64,000 nucleotides of DNA from Phoenix dactylifera (Eukaryota > Streptophyta > Magnoliopsida > Arecales > Arecaceae), in contig NC_052409.1 of assembly GCF_009389715.1 (NCBI RefSeq), positions 4,887,775-4,951,774 on the forward strand, given 5' to 3'. A model generated the notes under the pieces. That model did no database searches, was not told the origin of the DNA, and saw only the letters and a list, made by a program, of their open reading frames with translations. The translations under genes and the position numbers were made by a program. Shown here piece by piece: positions 23,121 through 35,757 of this stretch (the stretch's first letter is position 1; each line of letters starts with the position of its first letter).

Positions 23121-26100
23121 GCGAATGTTTTCCAATCCTAATGAAAGGAATTATTTTATAGGATATAACAAGCTTCCAACTACCATCTATGAGAAAACCT
23201 GTAAATGTTTATTATAGATGGATTTTTCAAATGACCGATGCGAACTTTAGATGGATTCTGCTGTCCTTGGAGATCAATTTCTTCTGCAGAAAAAAAAAAA
23301 AAAGGTGGAACGCAGAGATTAATTTCAAGATCAAGAACCTCTTAACTCCTTCCTCTCTTACCATCTCTTTTCAGCCATTTTATGCTTTTTAAATGGAGTA
23401 GCTGGGAATCCATAGTGCCTCAAAGTCCTCATTTTTTTTTTTTGCCTCAAAGTCATTAACTATACAGCCAAAAAGTGCAAGTAGCATGAGTTTTTATTCC
23501 ACAACTCCAAGACAAAATAGAAAGGTATAGCTCTCAAATGGTTTGCTCACTGGATGCTGGTTGGAAGAATACAATGTCGTTTTTTTTTTTTTTTGATGTA
23601 AAAGATGGGACACCCATCGACCATATAGTTGCAACAAATTGCTTCCAATAGAGTGGTATGCACCGTTTATTTAGCTAATTGAGACAAGAATTTTGAGCTA
23701 TCTGGAACATAAGAAGTGCAGAATCAATGCATAAGTGATATCAATACTCTGTCCATCAAATTTCCAAGTTGATAATTTTTTTTGTCCTTCTCAATGAAGT
23801 TGATAAAAGATTCAAGTTGGCATTCTGCAACTGACAATCTCCGTGATAAGAATATATATATCGCAATCGTTCCTGTAGCATATCCGGCGTCAAATCAATC
23901 AATGTCATACAACTTAATGTAATTGATAAGCAGATTATATACCACATTGGATCTTAATGTCAAGAAAAAAAAAAGTTTGGATTTCTATTTATAATATCCT
24001 CTTATGATCTTGATATTGCATTGTGTTGTCATCAAGTTGCTCCTATCAATTAAAATATCATTAAAATTATCAAATCCAAGCTTTAAGATTTTGTTCTAAT
24101 TAAATATCCCCATCCTTGCTTTAAGCTTTAAGACGCTTTTTCGCACTAAATGGATGATTAAGAAGAAAACCTTCAAAAACAGAAAAATCATTAAGCCATA
24201 CAATATATTTGGCTTGGCTTTCACTTTACAGAAGTAGTAGGCTCGATTCCTGCAATTTCATTAAGGTTACTATATTGAATAGATTTTAGTGGTTCCTATA
24301 GAATAATTCAAACTAAAAGCTAAGGAATCACTATTTGAGCGAAAGTATGTAGAGGAAGTTTCAGGACTATCATATATTACTTTGAAGCCCTTTTAGGATT
24401 ATAAACACCGGTCTCGATACTTTCAGAAGTATATCGCAAATAATATGGTCGATTATAATAGTCCTTTTGTGATGAATGCTACATCTGTCTTCATTGATCA
24501 CTATTCTACTACCAAGTTCATGATGACTACAAATCAAAATTTGTCATCTACTAAGCAGTGGATTATGGAGTAACAATTTCAATTATTCAAGTTGGCTAAC
24601 ATTGGCTTTTAAAGGAAGTATTATCTTCCATGGAGCACTGCCCCAGTGCCCTAGAGACCACTTGGTCCCTTTTTAGCCTCTCCTTGCCCTTCCCTTTCTA
24701 TCCCCACACACATCCTTCATATGCTTCAAGTATGAGTAAGCACTATACTAGTTGGTCCCAACATTTCTTAGTTTATATAGAGGTAATCTCTGAAAAGAAG
24801 GTTTACGGTCTCATGAGCGATTCAAAGTGGATCATACCTGTTAGAACAAGCTTTTGGCTGAAGAACCAACTACCTGTAAATAAAGGAAAAGATTCATTTC
24901 ATAGAGTAATTGAAGGAGCCAGTAGCCCCACAAGGCTTTGGCATGACTCTTTATTCTTTTCTAGAGGCCTTCTTTAGCCAAAGAAATCTGAACTATGGAG
25001 GGCTATAATACAAGATAGACTGAACTCCATATTATGGGTGCTTCATTTTAAAGTGGCATCACTACCATAAAAAGCTCACATTCATGTTCTTTATCCATTA
25101 AAACCTCTAAGAGGATTTCTTGGCTGCTAATTATGATGGAAGGATTCTAAAAGGAATTTTATTAAAAAAAAATCTCATCACAGCACTAATAAAATTGCAT
25201 AGAACTTTATAAGCGGATAGAAGTCTTGTCCAGCCCTACCAACTATCTGATACAAATGACAAAGAAATGGTAAACAAACAAGAAATCCTGGGAGCATGTA
25301 GAAACAGGAATTAGCTCACTTTCTCTCTAGAAAGGAGCAGCCACCTAGGCATGTGCCTTTCTCTCCTATCCATGACTACTTAGGTGGTAAACCTTATTTC
25401 TTCTGATCATCTGTGAGACTTGTTCGTTATATTAACATTTCAATTGCATTTTAAATTTTTCAGACTGTATTGGATCTTCATGTAGACAATATGCTTCAAT
25501 AATATTCAGGAAGTTTTTATTATTGGATAAGGACCAACATGAGATAACCTATCCTATTAACGTCCTCAATTGGCTATCAACTAAAAATGAATGTATGCAT
25601 AAACTAAATCTTAATTCAGTGCTGAAAGTGGACTTGGACACAAGTAATGAAGATCTATGGAAGAACACGAGTTAGTCAATTCATATAATCTCAAATATTC
25701 CCAATGAGCTTGATTCCTCCTTCGCCAAGCGATGTACAGATAACAAAAAAAATAATGAATGCTTGAAACTTGAAACATATCATAAGAAAACAACAAAGCT
25801 ACAAACAAATCTCTACATTTCCATCCCCTTTTTCTAAAAGGCCCAACTGATTTCATTAAGATTCATTTCCATTCAGCTTAACTTACTTTCGCATCGGATG
25901 CTTCAAGCATATTATTGGAAAACAAGAAGGAACCAATTAACATTTCCAAACAGCTTAATCTATGTACTTCATAGAATCTACCGTCATACTTTGGGTACAA
26001 CATTCTATTCAACGTTCTTTGCCATTAGTTTACTACCCTTGGATATATCTGAGAAGAGGAATCTTTGGCTGCGTCAAAAAGTTCAAGGTGCACTGACTGA

Positions 26101-27011
26101 TTAAGGAATAAAGTTATAAACAGAACGATAAAGAATAGTAAATGAAACTTGCTTGGCCGGTAACCACATATCATTGTAGTACTGGTGAACAATGTCAGAA
26201 ATAATATAATCATTCAAGATGGGATAGAGGAGACGATCAACCTCAAAGCATGGCAATGTTGGAAACTGGAGGTCTACGCATAATAGATCTTGCTTTCACG
26301 ATCAAAGATTGAGACACGCAGTGGCTTTGTACTGAGAGAGCATGTCATTATTACACTTGTAAACTGGATGATATGATCTTATTTATACTTTATATGCATT
26401 AGATAAGAAGCATATCGGCAAATGCACTGAAGGTTGCGACTTCTTTTGCTCCAGAACAGTATTTGGTGGAATGGATAACAGAACTGAGACACAAGGTGTG
26501 ACAAAAGCTCTAATAATAGACAGTCTATTCCCTGATTACCAGTCGATCTTGAAACTTCTTGGCGGCATCGGTCCTGGAAGTACAATAAATATAACAATAT
26601 AGAAGAAAATTTCAATCCACGGCATATTCCTGTTTAAGTTAGATGGCCTCCTAATAATTTGAAGAAATAAAAGAATGGCAAACTATTAGCTTCATCTATT
26701 AGCTTCAATCAGAAACGATGTATTCATTGCAAGGGTTGAAAACTGATGGTTACGCAAACAAGAGAGACACGGATAAGAGATGCAAGTAACAGAGTAGATC
26801 CATAATAAAGCAAGAACACGCTAACTGATAGCTGTGGATAGGCATAAAGTTTATCTAACAGTACCAGTTGTGGATCAAATTAACTTCATACATCTCAAAA
26901 TCTCATCGACCATGCCTTACCGCATAGAAATCGGGCCTAAGAAGCCTGTCCTCTTTCTGGATGGCTCTCGTATCAGTTGGTTATCAAAATCCCGTGACAT
27001 GAACTGCAAGT

Positions 27012-30000
27012 CTACAATTCATCTTTGACCGAAGATTCCTTCGCCTCCTCTTTAGCAGCATCGGTTTCAGCTCCCTCGATAGTTGCTTCCTTCTCTTCAG
27101 CCTCTGGTTCCTCTGTGTCATCCTCCTCTTCAACAATAGCACCAGGACTGATGTCCAGGCTCTTATGCACTGACTTGTAAATGCTCGACGCAAATTCCTT
27201 TGGATCATTGAGGTTAAAACCACTCTCCATGAGGGCTGTTTGGTATATGAGCCTTGCTGTCTGCTTCATGCTTTCATCCTGTAGATTGTGTAAAGAACTT
27301 CCCTTGAGTTCAAAGTAAAATCCATAGGAAAATGGTGGAATTTCAGCTGGGAGAATAAAGAGATTTTCATATATATCAGGAAAAAGTGAAGAAATAGAAA
27401 CAGGTCCAGTGCAAGAGTATTGGAAACTTATTCATTAACACTGAAACAGTTTGTTTTGAAAAAAAGTACAATAAAATAGGTCATGTGAAGAGAACTAGAA
27501 GGCGAAAAATCCAATTGCATCAAATTTAGTACCTCAGGATCCTGAGCAACTCTCTCACGGAGTTCTTTGATAATAGGATGCCTTGGGTTAATCTCAAGAA
27601 CCCTCTTGCCACGCATGTATGCTTGCTTGCTGGCATCAGAAAGAGTCTGGGACTGCATGATCTTCTCCATGTTCGCGCTCCACCCATATTTTGACGTAAC
27701 CACCACACAAGGGGTGTTGTCCAAACGGTTGCTTATCTTTACTGAGTCAACATTCTCACTGGAAAGAGCATTCTTCCACCAATCAGTCAGCTCCTTGAAG
27801 GACTCCTTCAGCTCTTTCAGCTTTGAGTCCTTTCCAAGCTTGAGACCCTCCTTTGACACATTCTGGAATTTTTTGTCTTCATAGTCCATCAGGTATTGCA
27901 TCAAGTATTCATCAACAGGATCAGTGAAGAATATAACCTGCAATCACAAATTTATCAGAGTTGAGAAAAAAGTAACTAAAAATATTTTATTAACACAATT
28001 GACACATCATGTATGCCAGAGCATCGGAAAAGAATATGCTTAAGTATGTGCTTTAATGACTTCAGGGTTTTATCAGAGATTATCTGCGGACAGATGCATG
28101 GTAAAAGCAATAACTATGTTTCTGAAACAGACAATTAGTGGAAACAATATGGATCTTGAATTATCCTAGTAACCGAAAATTGTTTGTTAAAAATAAATGA
28201 TGCTCTAACAACAAAACACAGTTGGAGAATTTGAAACCAGCTACACGCTTTAAAATTTTAAAATCAAAAAAAGATATAAGAAATTAAGTATATGTTCTGT
28301 ATAGAACATTCATTCATCATCCTCGATTGTAGTACAGATTAATGTAAACTGACATAATATGAGATTTCCCTCAAGAGTAAAAAAGAGATAAGATGAGATC
28401 ATGTCTTACCTCATAGTCCTTTTTCGTAAGCCTCTCAAGGAATGGAGATTTCTCCAATTGTTCCTTGCTAGTTCCTGTAATGTAGAAAATGTCCTTCTGT
28501 CCTGGCTTCATTCTGGCAATGTACTGATCCAGTGATGCAAGCTTGCCTTCAGACTTGGTACTGAAATGAAATACAGAAAGCATAAGAATTTTGTTATTTT
28601 TCAAAATTTCCAACTACAGCATCCAAAAAAAAATAAAAAAAAATAAAAAAATGCAGTAAGGGCAAAAAGTTAGTACTAATGAAGGACAAACCTCTCAAAT
28701 CTGAGGAGCTTAGCAAGGCGATTTCTGTTATGGGCATCCTCAATGATGCCAAGCTTAATGGATTTTCCAAACTCGTTCCAGAATCTGGCATATTGCCCCT
28801 TTTTCTCATCATTCTCGCTTGCTTTCTCTGTTTCTGATTTTTAATAAGAATTTAAGATTATTCAACAATTAACATGACGAGTGTCCCCCTCCCCCCCAAA
28901 AAAAGAGGCCATACAAAACAAAAAAAAAGAAATTAATTCAATTGTGAAACAATGGTCAACAATCATACCTGTCTTATCTTTGTTGCTGAACTCATCAGGA
29001 TCCTCATCTGCAATTCGTCGAATCATATCAAGAGCCTTGCGGATTAATTTCTTCTTGATTGTCTTCAGACTGCTGTGCTGTTGAAGCATTTCTCGAGAGA
29101 CATTAAGTGGTAATGTGTCCGAGTCAACAAGACCCTGCACAAAAGAAAAGAGTTAGGCATTTGAACGGAGACAAAGGACCTACCAGACAGCTCATCCTGA
29201 TGAGAACAGACCACATGACAAATATTTATGAGAGTGCACTCTGCTTACCCTCAAAAAGCTAAGGTACTTGGGAAGAAGGTCATCGAATTCATCTGAGATG
29301 AAAACCCTTCTAACATACAACTTCAAGTTGGACTTTTGGGTGTTGTAGTAACTTTCATATAGATCCTGAGGAGCCTTAGGAGGCACAAACAACAGTGCTT
29401 TGAACTCTACATCACCTTCAGCAGTAAAGTGACTCCAAGCTAAAGGCTTCTCATCATTGTAATCCTGGAATAACAGGAAGAGTAACTCCATTAGAAAAAC
29501 AAGTAGCCAAAACCCAAAAGGAAAAAGCTACCTTAGCAGTAACATCACTGAAGAAAGATGATTGAAAGCAAGGCGACTTAAACAAAGGCTGATACAATCA
29601 CGACTCTCAAGCTAGAATACATTAATGTTTTACCTTCACTAAAGAGTGGTAGAATTTTGAATACTCCTCATCAGTAACCTCCTTGGGGTTGCGAAGCCAA
29701 ATAGCCTTCATATCATTCAACACCTCCCAATCATAAGTTGTTTCCTTCACTGTCTTTGTCTTGGGCTTTTTCTCAGCACCTTCCTCTTCTGTTTCATCTT
29801 CAGAACTGCTTTCCGCTGTCATAAGAAATAGAAACACATGCACTCAGGGAACATGTTTGTAAACCAAATATGGCATCATGACTAAATTCAATCTAAAGAA
29901 TCTTCAAAGAGAGGAAAATATCACAAGGCCATACATGTTTCCTCCTCATCACCAGATTCCTCCTCATCAGATGGGACTTCCACATCCACCTCTTTGCTTG

Positions 30001-33000
30001 CCCAGAGATATATGGGGAAGTTGATGAATCCAGAATACTTCTTCACCAACTCCTGCAATAAGAGAGCTATAATTGTAAGTCTATAGAATTCTAATAGCAC
30101 TATAACTCAAAAATCAAAAAAAAATATTTCATGGGCAACATTTTTTTCCTGCTTTTTCTGCTATGGCATAAGGTTATGCATTAAAATTCAAGCCTATTAT
30201 GCTAGTTGGTCATCTAGTTGCAAGTTACCGGGCAATATAAGTGCAATACTTACTACGTGAGAAGTTGCTTTTGTTTCTGGGACAAAATTATTGTAAAAAA
30301 AAAAAATCAAACTATAATATGTTGAGCAAAGAAGATAGGAGGGCTACAAGGTTCTTCTCCCATAGCCTAAAGTAATCAGTGATACCTCAAATCTAGACAA
30401 CAATAAAAAATATATGGTTGAAGTTAATTATTAGTTTGAATAATCAGATATTTCATTTGAAAGATTGAAAAAGTGAACACCTAAAATATCAGCTACAAGA
30501 ACACCAAGATGATACCTCTAATACAAATCTTAAAGTCAAAAGTACAGATTAGATCGCATTAGTAAGTAACTTCAAAAGCAAGTCCTAAAGTCAAGTAGGT
30601 TGAAAAGGATTATATGCTCAGCCGACATTGGCTGCTCAATGGATGGTTATGAAATTCATGCTGAATTTTAAAAAGATATAAGTTGCTTGCATATAAATGA
30701 CTAACAAGTTTTTAAGTAAATTTCATAATTCATTAGGACATCAAACCAAGTGAGACATACAATCACTAAGAACAAGGTTTCAAATTTGTGTTCTAAGGCA
30801 TGTCTCAGCCACCATTGTGTTCAACATCAAAGCACTTTGCTTTCATGCATTACCAGAGATAAATATTCTGAAATTTATTCACAATCTAAAAAATTATAAT
30901 GAAAACTTAATACCTTACTGGGTAAGGATCAAGAAAAGTTATAACTAAAAGTAATTACAAGACACATAAGACATTTAACTTGGATGGTTGCTGACGGGAC
31001 TGGCCCAGTTTCATGCACAACAGGTGCAACCAGGACCCAAATAAAAGTCGCTAGGAGCAGACTTGGATCAAAATTGTGACCAGTTTCATATATATTTTGG
31101 ATATGAATCACAGGGGATCTTATCAGGACTGACCTGAAACATATAATATGTTTTTTCCACACCCACTCCAGTCCTCAAACTTACGAAACTAATGTTCTGC
31201 TAAGAAGAATGCTTAATGTCGTCAATCATCATTTATGTTGTCAAAAACAACATCACATACAGTCGTTAATTGATCTTGTGTGGAGTGCGTTGTTAAATAA
31301 GCCCATATGTTGTCATACTTGTTTCTCACTTCTGTGGTATGTCTAGGGTACAGTGAAATAACCCAATCTGAGTATGTTTCTTATGGTCCATGTTAAATGT
31401 TTTGGACCCAATACAAACAAGGAAACCAAAGGTCACGAAATGACAAATCTCAAACCAAATCTTGCCCAACCCAAATGGAAATGAGTTTGGCTTGAATTCG
31501 AATTTTCAACCAGATCCAACATATGTCAGACTTGATTAGCGCAAACATTATCCCACCTGACCAACTTGCAGCCCTATATAGCTCCATTTTGCTTCCATCA
31601 TTTAATCCTTAAAAGCATCGAAATGATTCTGATGGAAGATTGAATTTCAGACAAAATCCCAAACTTCGCAGATTATTTAGACCCAAACTCAAAATTCAAA
31701 TTTGGCAAATGGGTAACCACCTATAAGCTCAGAAGCACGTTTCAGATGCAGAAATATGAACTTAGATTTTTTGCTGAAGAGTGAGAAAAAAAATAAATAT
31801 CTAGTAAAGAAGAAAAAGAAAATGTAAAGTGGCAGACCACAGAAAAAGCATGTTTTTGATTTAAACTAAATGAAGTACTATAGGTTAGTGCACAAACCCT
31901 TTCTATGCCATGGTTAAACTCATTTATCAGATATGGCAAAGGCCTACACAAACTACTGCCTAAACCACAATGCAGCTTGTTTTATGATCATACTCACAGA
32001 ATTAGGATCTGTAATTAATTCAGAAAAAAATCATGCGAAAAGTGCAGAAATATTCAGCAGAAAATTACATAACTTGTAATAGAACAAGTTAGACAGAGAA
32101 GCAAGACGAGATATTTTCAACAGATATGGAGAGAAAATCAACAGTTCATTTTTTTATACAATTTACAACTTACTTACTAAGCCCTATACCAAATAAAGTG
32201 AAGCTATCAAATATAATGCAGTATGAATTCTTAATAAAACAAAATACTGACTTTTCATTTCTTGTGCTTTATATAGATAATCATGTCATAACAATAAGAC
32301 AAAAATAGGTTCACATGGCATCCATGCATGTGGATATATTTGAATAAGTAAAACTTTCACTAAAAAATTTCTAATATATATTTTTTTATATTAAGGAAAC
32401 TGGTGTTTTTTTTAAGATGCAAACTGTAACTCATGAATCAAACTTCAAAATTACAAAGTTTTATAAGAAAAGTGAAAAATGACATCCTCGCAAGGTGTTC
32501 AAAGAGAGAATTTGATACACTGGTTATTACATCATTAAAAAACCAATTGAATAAGTGCAATAATGTAATACATGCAACTTCAGAATCATTTATTGGCATA
32601 TCTTCTGCACATGGGCTTAACATAGTTCTCCTTTTACTCTTTGTGACATCATCAGAATCAACTACAACAATATCACATAGGTAAGAGTGACTGAAATATA
32701 TAGTATGGCCCCACATGAACTAGTATAAAAATCAATTCAGATAATAAGAACGTTAAAAAAAACTCAAAACAGCTTTTTCAAAAAAAATCAGTGTTGCTAC
32801 ACAGTTCTATAATTCCCAACTGGTACTTGCCCTCCACATCTACAAAACACACAAGACAAAAGCATCGAAAACAGCATCACAGATATGCAAAAAAGTTTCC
32901 AGACAACAAAATTGTGCAAATATCACATTCCAAAAATAATGGCAGTGCAATGATGAGACACCAGGGCTTGGGCCACAATTGTTAGAATTTGAAATCCTTT

Positions 33001-35348
33001 AAAATTTGTTTTCATTCAAATATTTTTCACAACTGCAGTGACCATTGGATTTTCCTTAAGTGTTTCAGAAGTTTCTACTTGGTGAATGTTGGGGACCTCG
33101 GCTGTAATTTTGATGATTTCCCATCACAGCTTTGCATGTGGAAGCCCTGTTATCTATTCTATGTTTTTATCCTTTATTTATATTTTCTAGAACCTGGGTT
33201 CGAAATAAGCCTTTGGATCTTACAGACGTTCTGCTGGGACACACTGGTTCACTCTCAATTTGTTAGAAACTCCTAGTCCTCCATGACTTATCACATCATA
33301 TGATCATAGTTTTTTCTTCTCTACTCCATTATGGTTCTATCTCGGACAGAAACCCAAAGACCCTCCTTTTTATCACTTCTTTTATGAGTTACAAGAGGCT
33401 GCCAGTTCAAAGCTTTTTCGGTCTATGTTCATACATGTAAGATTCAGCAGAGGCAGAAATGTTTACAAGTCGTGAATAGACAAGCGCAAGAACCTGTGCA
33501 CCATAAGGGGCTCAAACTATGGAAACAACATGCATAAACATGCCTCCATGATTTCTCTATCCTCTTCTTCATTTACATATTTGCTTGCTTATTTTTTTAT
33601 TATTTGCTGGTTTAATTAATATAAATCCTATAGACCCAAAAATTGGAATTATTTCTAACAACAACAAATGAGAAGACCTAGCAGATATAAATAATATTAT
33701 GTTTGGGAACAGCAGGACATGATCAGGTGGACTGTGATGCTTAGATAGATTAAATGAATAACTAAAATAGCATCCTCTCTTCTGGAAAAAAAAAGAAATA
33801 TGATTATGGAAAGTTAACATTACATGCTTCCAATATAAAGTTTAATCAGTTGCAGGAAAAACACATAGTGGAAGTCCCAGAATCTACCCACCTTCAGCTT
33901 GTCTTCTTCCAAGTACTCCTTGGCTTCATCTCTGAGATGGAGCCTTATTTCTGTTCCACGTCCAAGGGGTTCATTCCATGAATCCTCGGAAATTGCAAAC
34001 GACCCATCAGCCTTAGACTCCCACACATATCTGAAAGACCACAAAGCAACACCAATATATCATTTATCATTTGACCAGGACAATTTACAGCATTGAAAGA
34101 GAAAATCTGCATCTACATGGCAGATTACATATAAAATAAACGGCTATATGTCCTTACTGTTTGTCATCGTTGTGCTTGCTAATGACTTCAACATAATCAG
34201 CAACCAAATACACTGAGTAGAACCCAACACCAAACTGCCCAATGAGATTTAAATCACCCCCTGTCTGCATTTTCTCCACGAAAGCTAGACAACAGTATAA
34301 CAATTAGAACAGTGTGCACTTACTAGCATTACAGCTATCACAGGGACTTAAAAGGTAAATAATAACAGTAATGATACCTGAAGTTCCCGACTTCGCAATG
34401 GTCCCTAAGTTCTTGATCAGATCTTCTTTCGTCATACCAATACCTCGGTCACGGATGGAGAGGATCTTCTTTTCCTTGTCCAACTTAATCTGCATCCCAC
34501 ATCATCATATGTTTAACCAACCGAAAATCATTTAGAACATACTAACTTTTTCATAACGCCACTCACAAGGATCTCAAGCTTCGTGTTGTCGCCTTCCCCT
34601 AAGATCTCCTTATTGGTGAGAGAAAGGAACCTGATCTTATCCAATGCCTATAGGAAAAAAAATAAAATAAAATAAATTCACAAGTTTGACCATAGAAGGG
34701 CAAAAATTTGGCGAAATCTACTCACGTCAGAGGCATTGGAGATGAGTTCTCTCAAGAAGATGTCCTTGTTGCTGTAGAGGGAGTTGATAATTATATCCAT
34801 CAGCCGAGAAACCTCTGCTTGGAAATCGAATTTCTCTGCATTACTCCGTAGAGTTTTCCTAGAGATCGACTCCGCCTCTCTAAAAGTCAACAACAAACGA
34901 GAAAAGATAGCATCTTTGGAGTCCAAACAAATCAAACAGAGCAACAAAAGAGAAAAGAAAGCGAATCAGATCGACTACCTCTTGGCGACATCTGAATCGG
35001 TGGACAGCCCGCCGGGAACGGCTCCGAGCTTCTCCTCCACCTTCGGCGGATCCGCGAGCTCGTCTGCATCGCCACTGTCCTCGGCATTTGCATGTAATTT
35101 ACGACCTACAACATCCGCAACAAGTCAAATCAAAACCATTTCCAAAACCCTAAAAATCTATAGAAAAACCTTGCGGAGATCAATAAAACCTCCACGATAA
35201 AAGAATCTGGAGCTAGAGAGTAGCAACAGCAGTAGATGCGATCCATAAATCCAAACAGAAAACCCTAGATCGTGCGCCTACCTTGATCGGGGAAGGAGGA
35301 GAGGAGGAGGAGAAGCAGGAGAGCGGAAGGCAGCGCCCACTTCCTCAT
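27012..35348 (-). CDS. HSP90-7: Endoplasmin homologue, ER HSP90 (GRP94 / HSP90-7 / SHEPHERD), 15 exons
   Basis: Exons on the minus strand: 35348-35282, 35105-34979, 34879-34726, 34647-34567, 34489-34378, 34284-34158, 34030-33892, 30052-29935, 29815-29634, 29464-29249, 29134-28969, 28833-28692, 28560-28410, 27937-27533, 27278-27012. Every junction is GT-AG and keeps frame. The sum is 2,454 nt, or 817 residues, close to Arabidopsis SHEPHERD (about 823). A Leu-rich signal peptide opens the protein. The N-terminal ATPase follows ([38 protein letters not shown]), then an acidic linker across exons 8-9, and the middle and dimerisation domains. The last residues are KDEL, the ER retrieval signal. 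In Arabidopsis this ATP-driven chaperone folds client receptors, including CLAVATA-type proteins. Intron 7 is unusually long (30053-33891, 3.8 kb) and holds no recognisable element. No lesion is seen. Confidence 0.97.
30053..33891 (-). other. Large intron 7 of the ER HSP90 gene
   Basis: These 3.84 kb separate the exon ending in KLK (end of the ATPase region) from the exon starting ELVKKYSGF. The content is AT-rich. I found no internal gene, terminal repeats or LTR. The short frames are not coding. Confidence 0.7.
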
Positions 35349-35509
35349 GGCGATCAAACCGGAAGTCCACTTTCCCTGGTTGGGGACTGCGAGGGATATA
35401 AAACGCACGCTGTTCTGACGTGCTCTTCCAAGTTCGACCCGACTTGCGCCGTGAAGATTAAATCCATCATGCCAGCGTGGACGATCAGACGGTCAGAAAT
35501 TTAATATTT

Positions 35510-35757
35510 CCACGTGGCGAGATTCTAGTGGCGAGGTGTCCGGCTATGACGTGGAGATGTGGTGATGGTTCCTGGTGGAGACAAGTTTCCTTGTTTTGAG
35601 GAGACCATGGGATCTGGACCGCACATTAGACGGACTTAAGAAGCATGGACGGTAATGATGGATTCACGAGCGTCACGTGATGAAGCTCTGGCCCACGTGT
35701 TTCTCACCAGCGATACGTGGCGTTAAACGACTGGTGGTCTCGTGGTCCATGACGTGG
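35510..35757 (-). promoter_or_regulatory. Cluster of ACGT-core (bZIP/UPR-like) sites upstream of the ER HSP90 gene
   Basis: Between 160 and 410 bp upstream of the start codon lie ccacgtgg (35510-35517), tgacgtgg (35547-35554), tcacgtga (35673-35680), cccacgtgt (35692-35700) and tgacgtgg (35750-35757). TGACGTGG matches the core bound by ER-stress bZIP factors (bZIP60/bZIP28 class) in known plant unfolded-protein-response promoters, and ER HSP90 is a classic target. The link to this gene is inferred from position and gene identity. Confidence 0.55.

Larger units (their letters stand above)
21197..27011. other. Intergenic region between the thaumatin-like and HSP90 genes
   Basis: No gene is recognised in these 5.8 kb. 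They include 3' flanks of the two converging genes, two diverged copies of a repeat at 22060-22490, a dispersed GGTACGG-type repeat at 22985-23120, and several poly-A or poly-T runs (23290, 23440, 23580). A tRNA-like box B word at 21838-21850 stands alone. Short frames, such as one of 115 codons at 24630, have no family resemblance. Confidence 0.5.

Noticed and set aside
24630..24977. 115-codon frame
   Set aside because: No family resemblance, composition like translated intergenic DNA, and no supporting signals.
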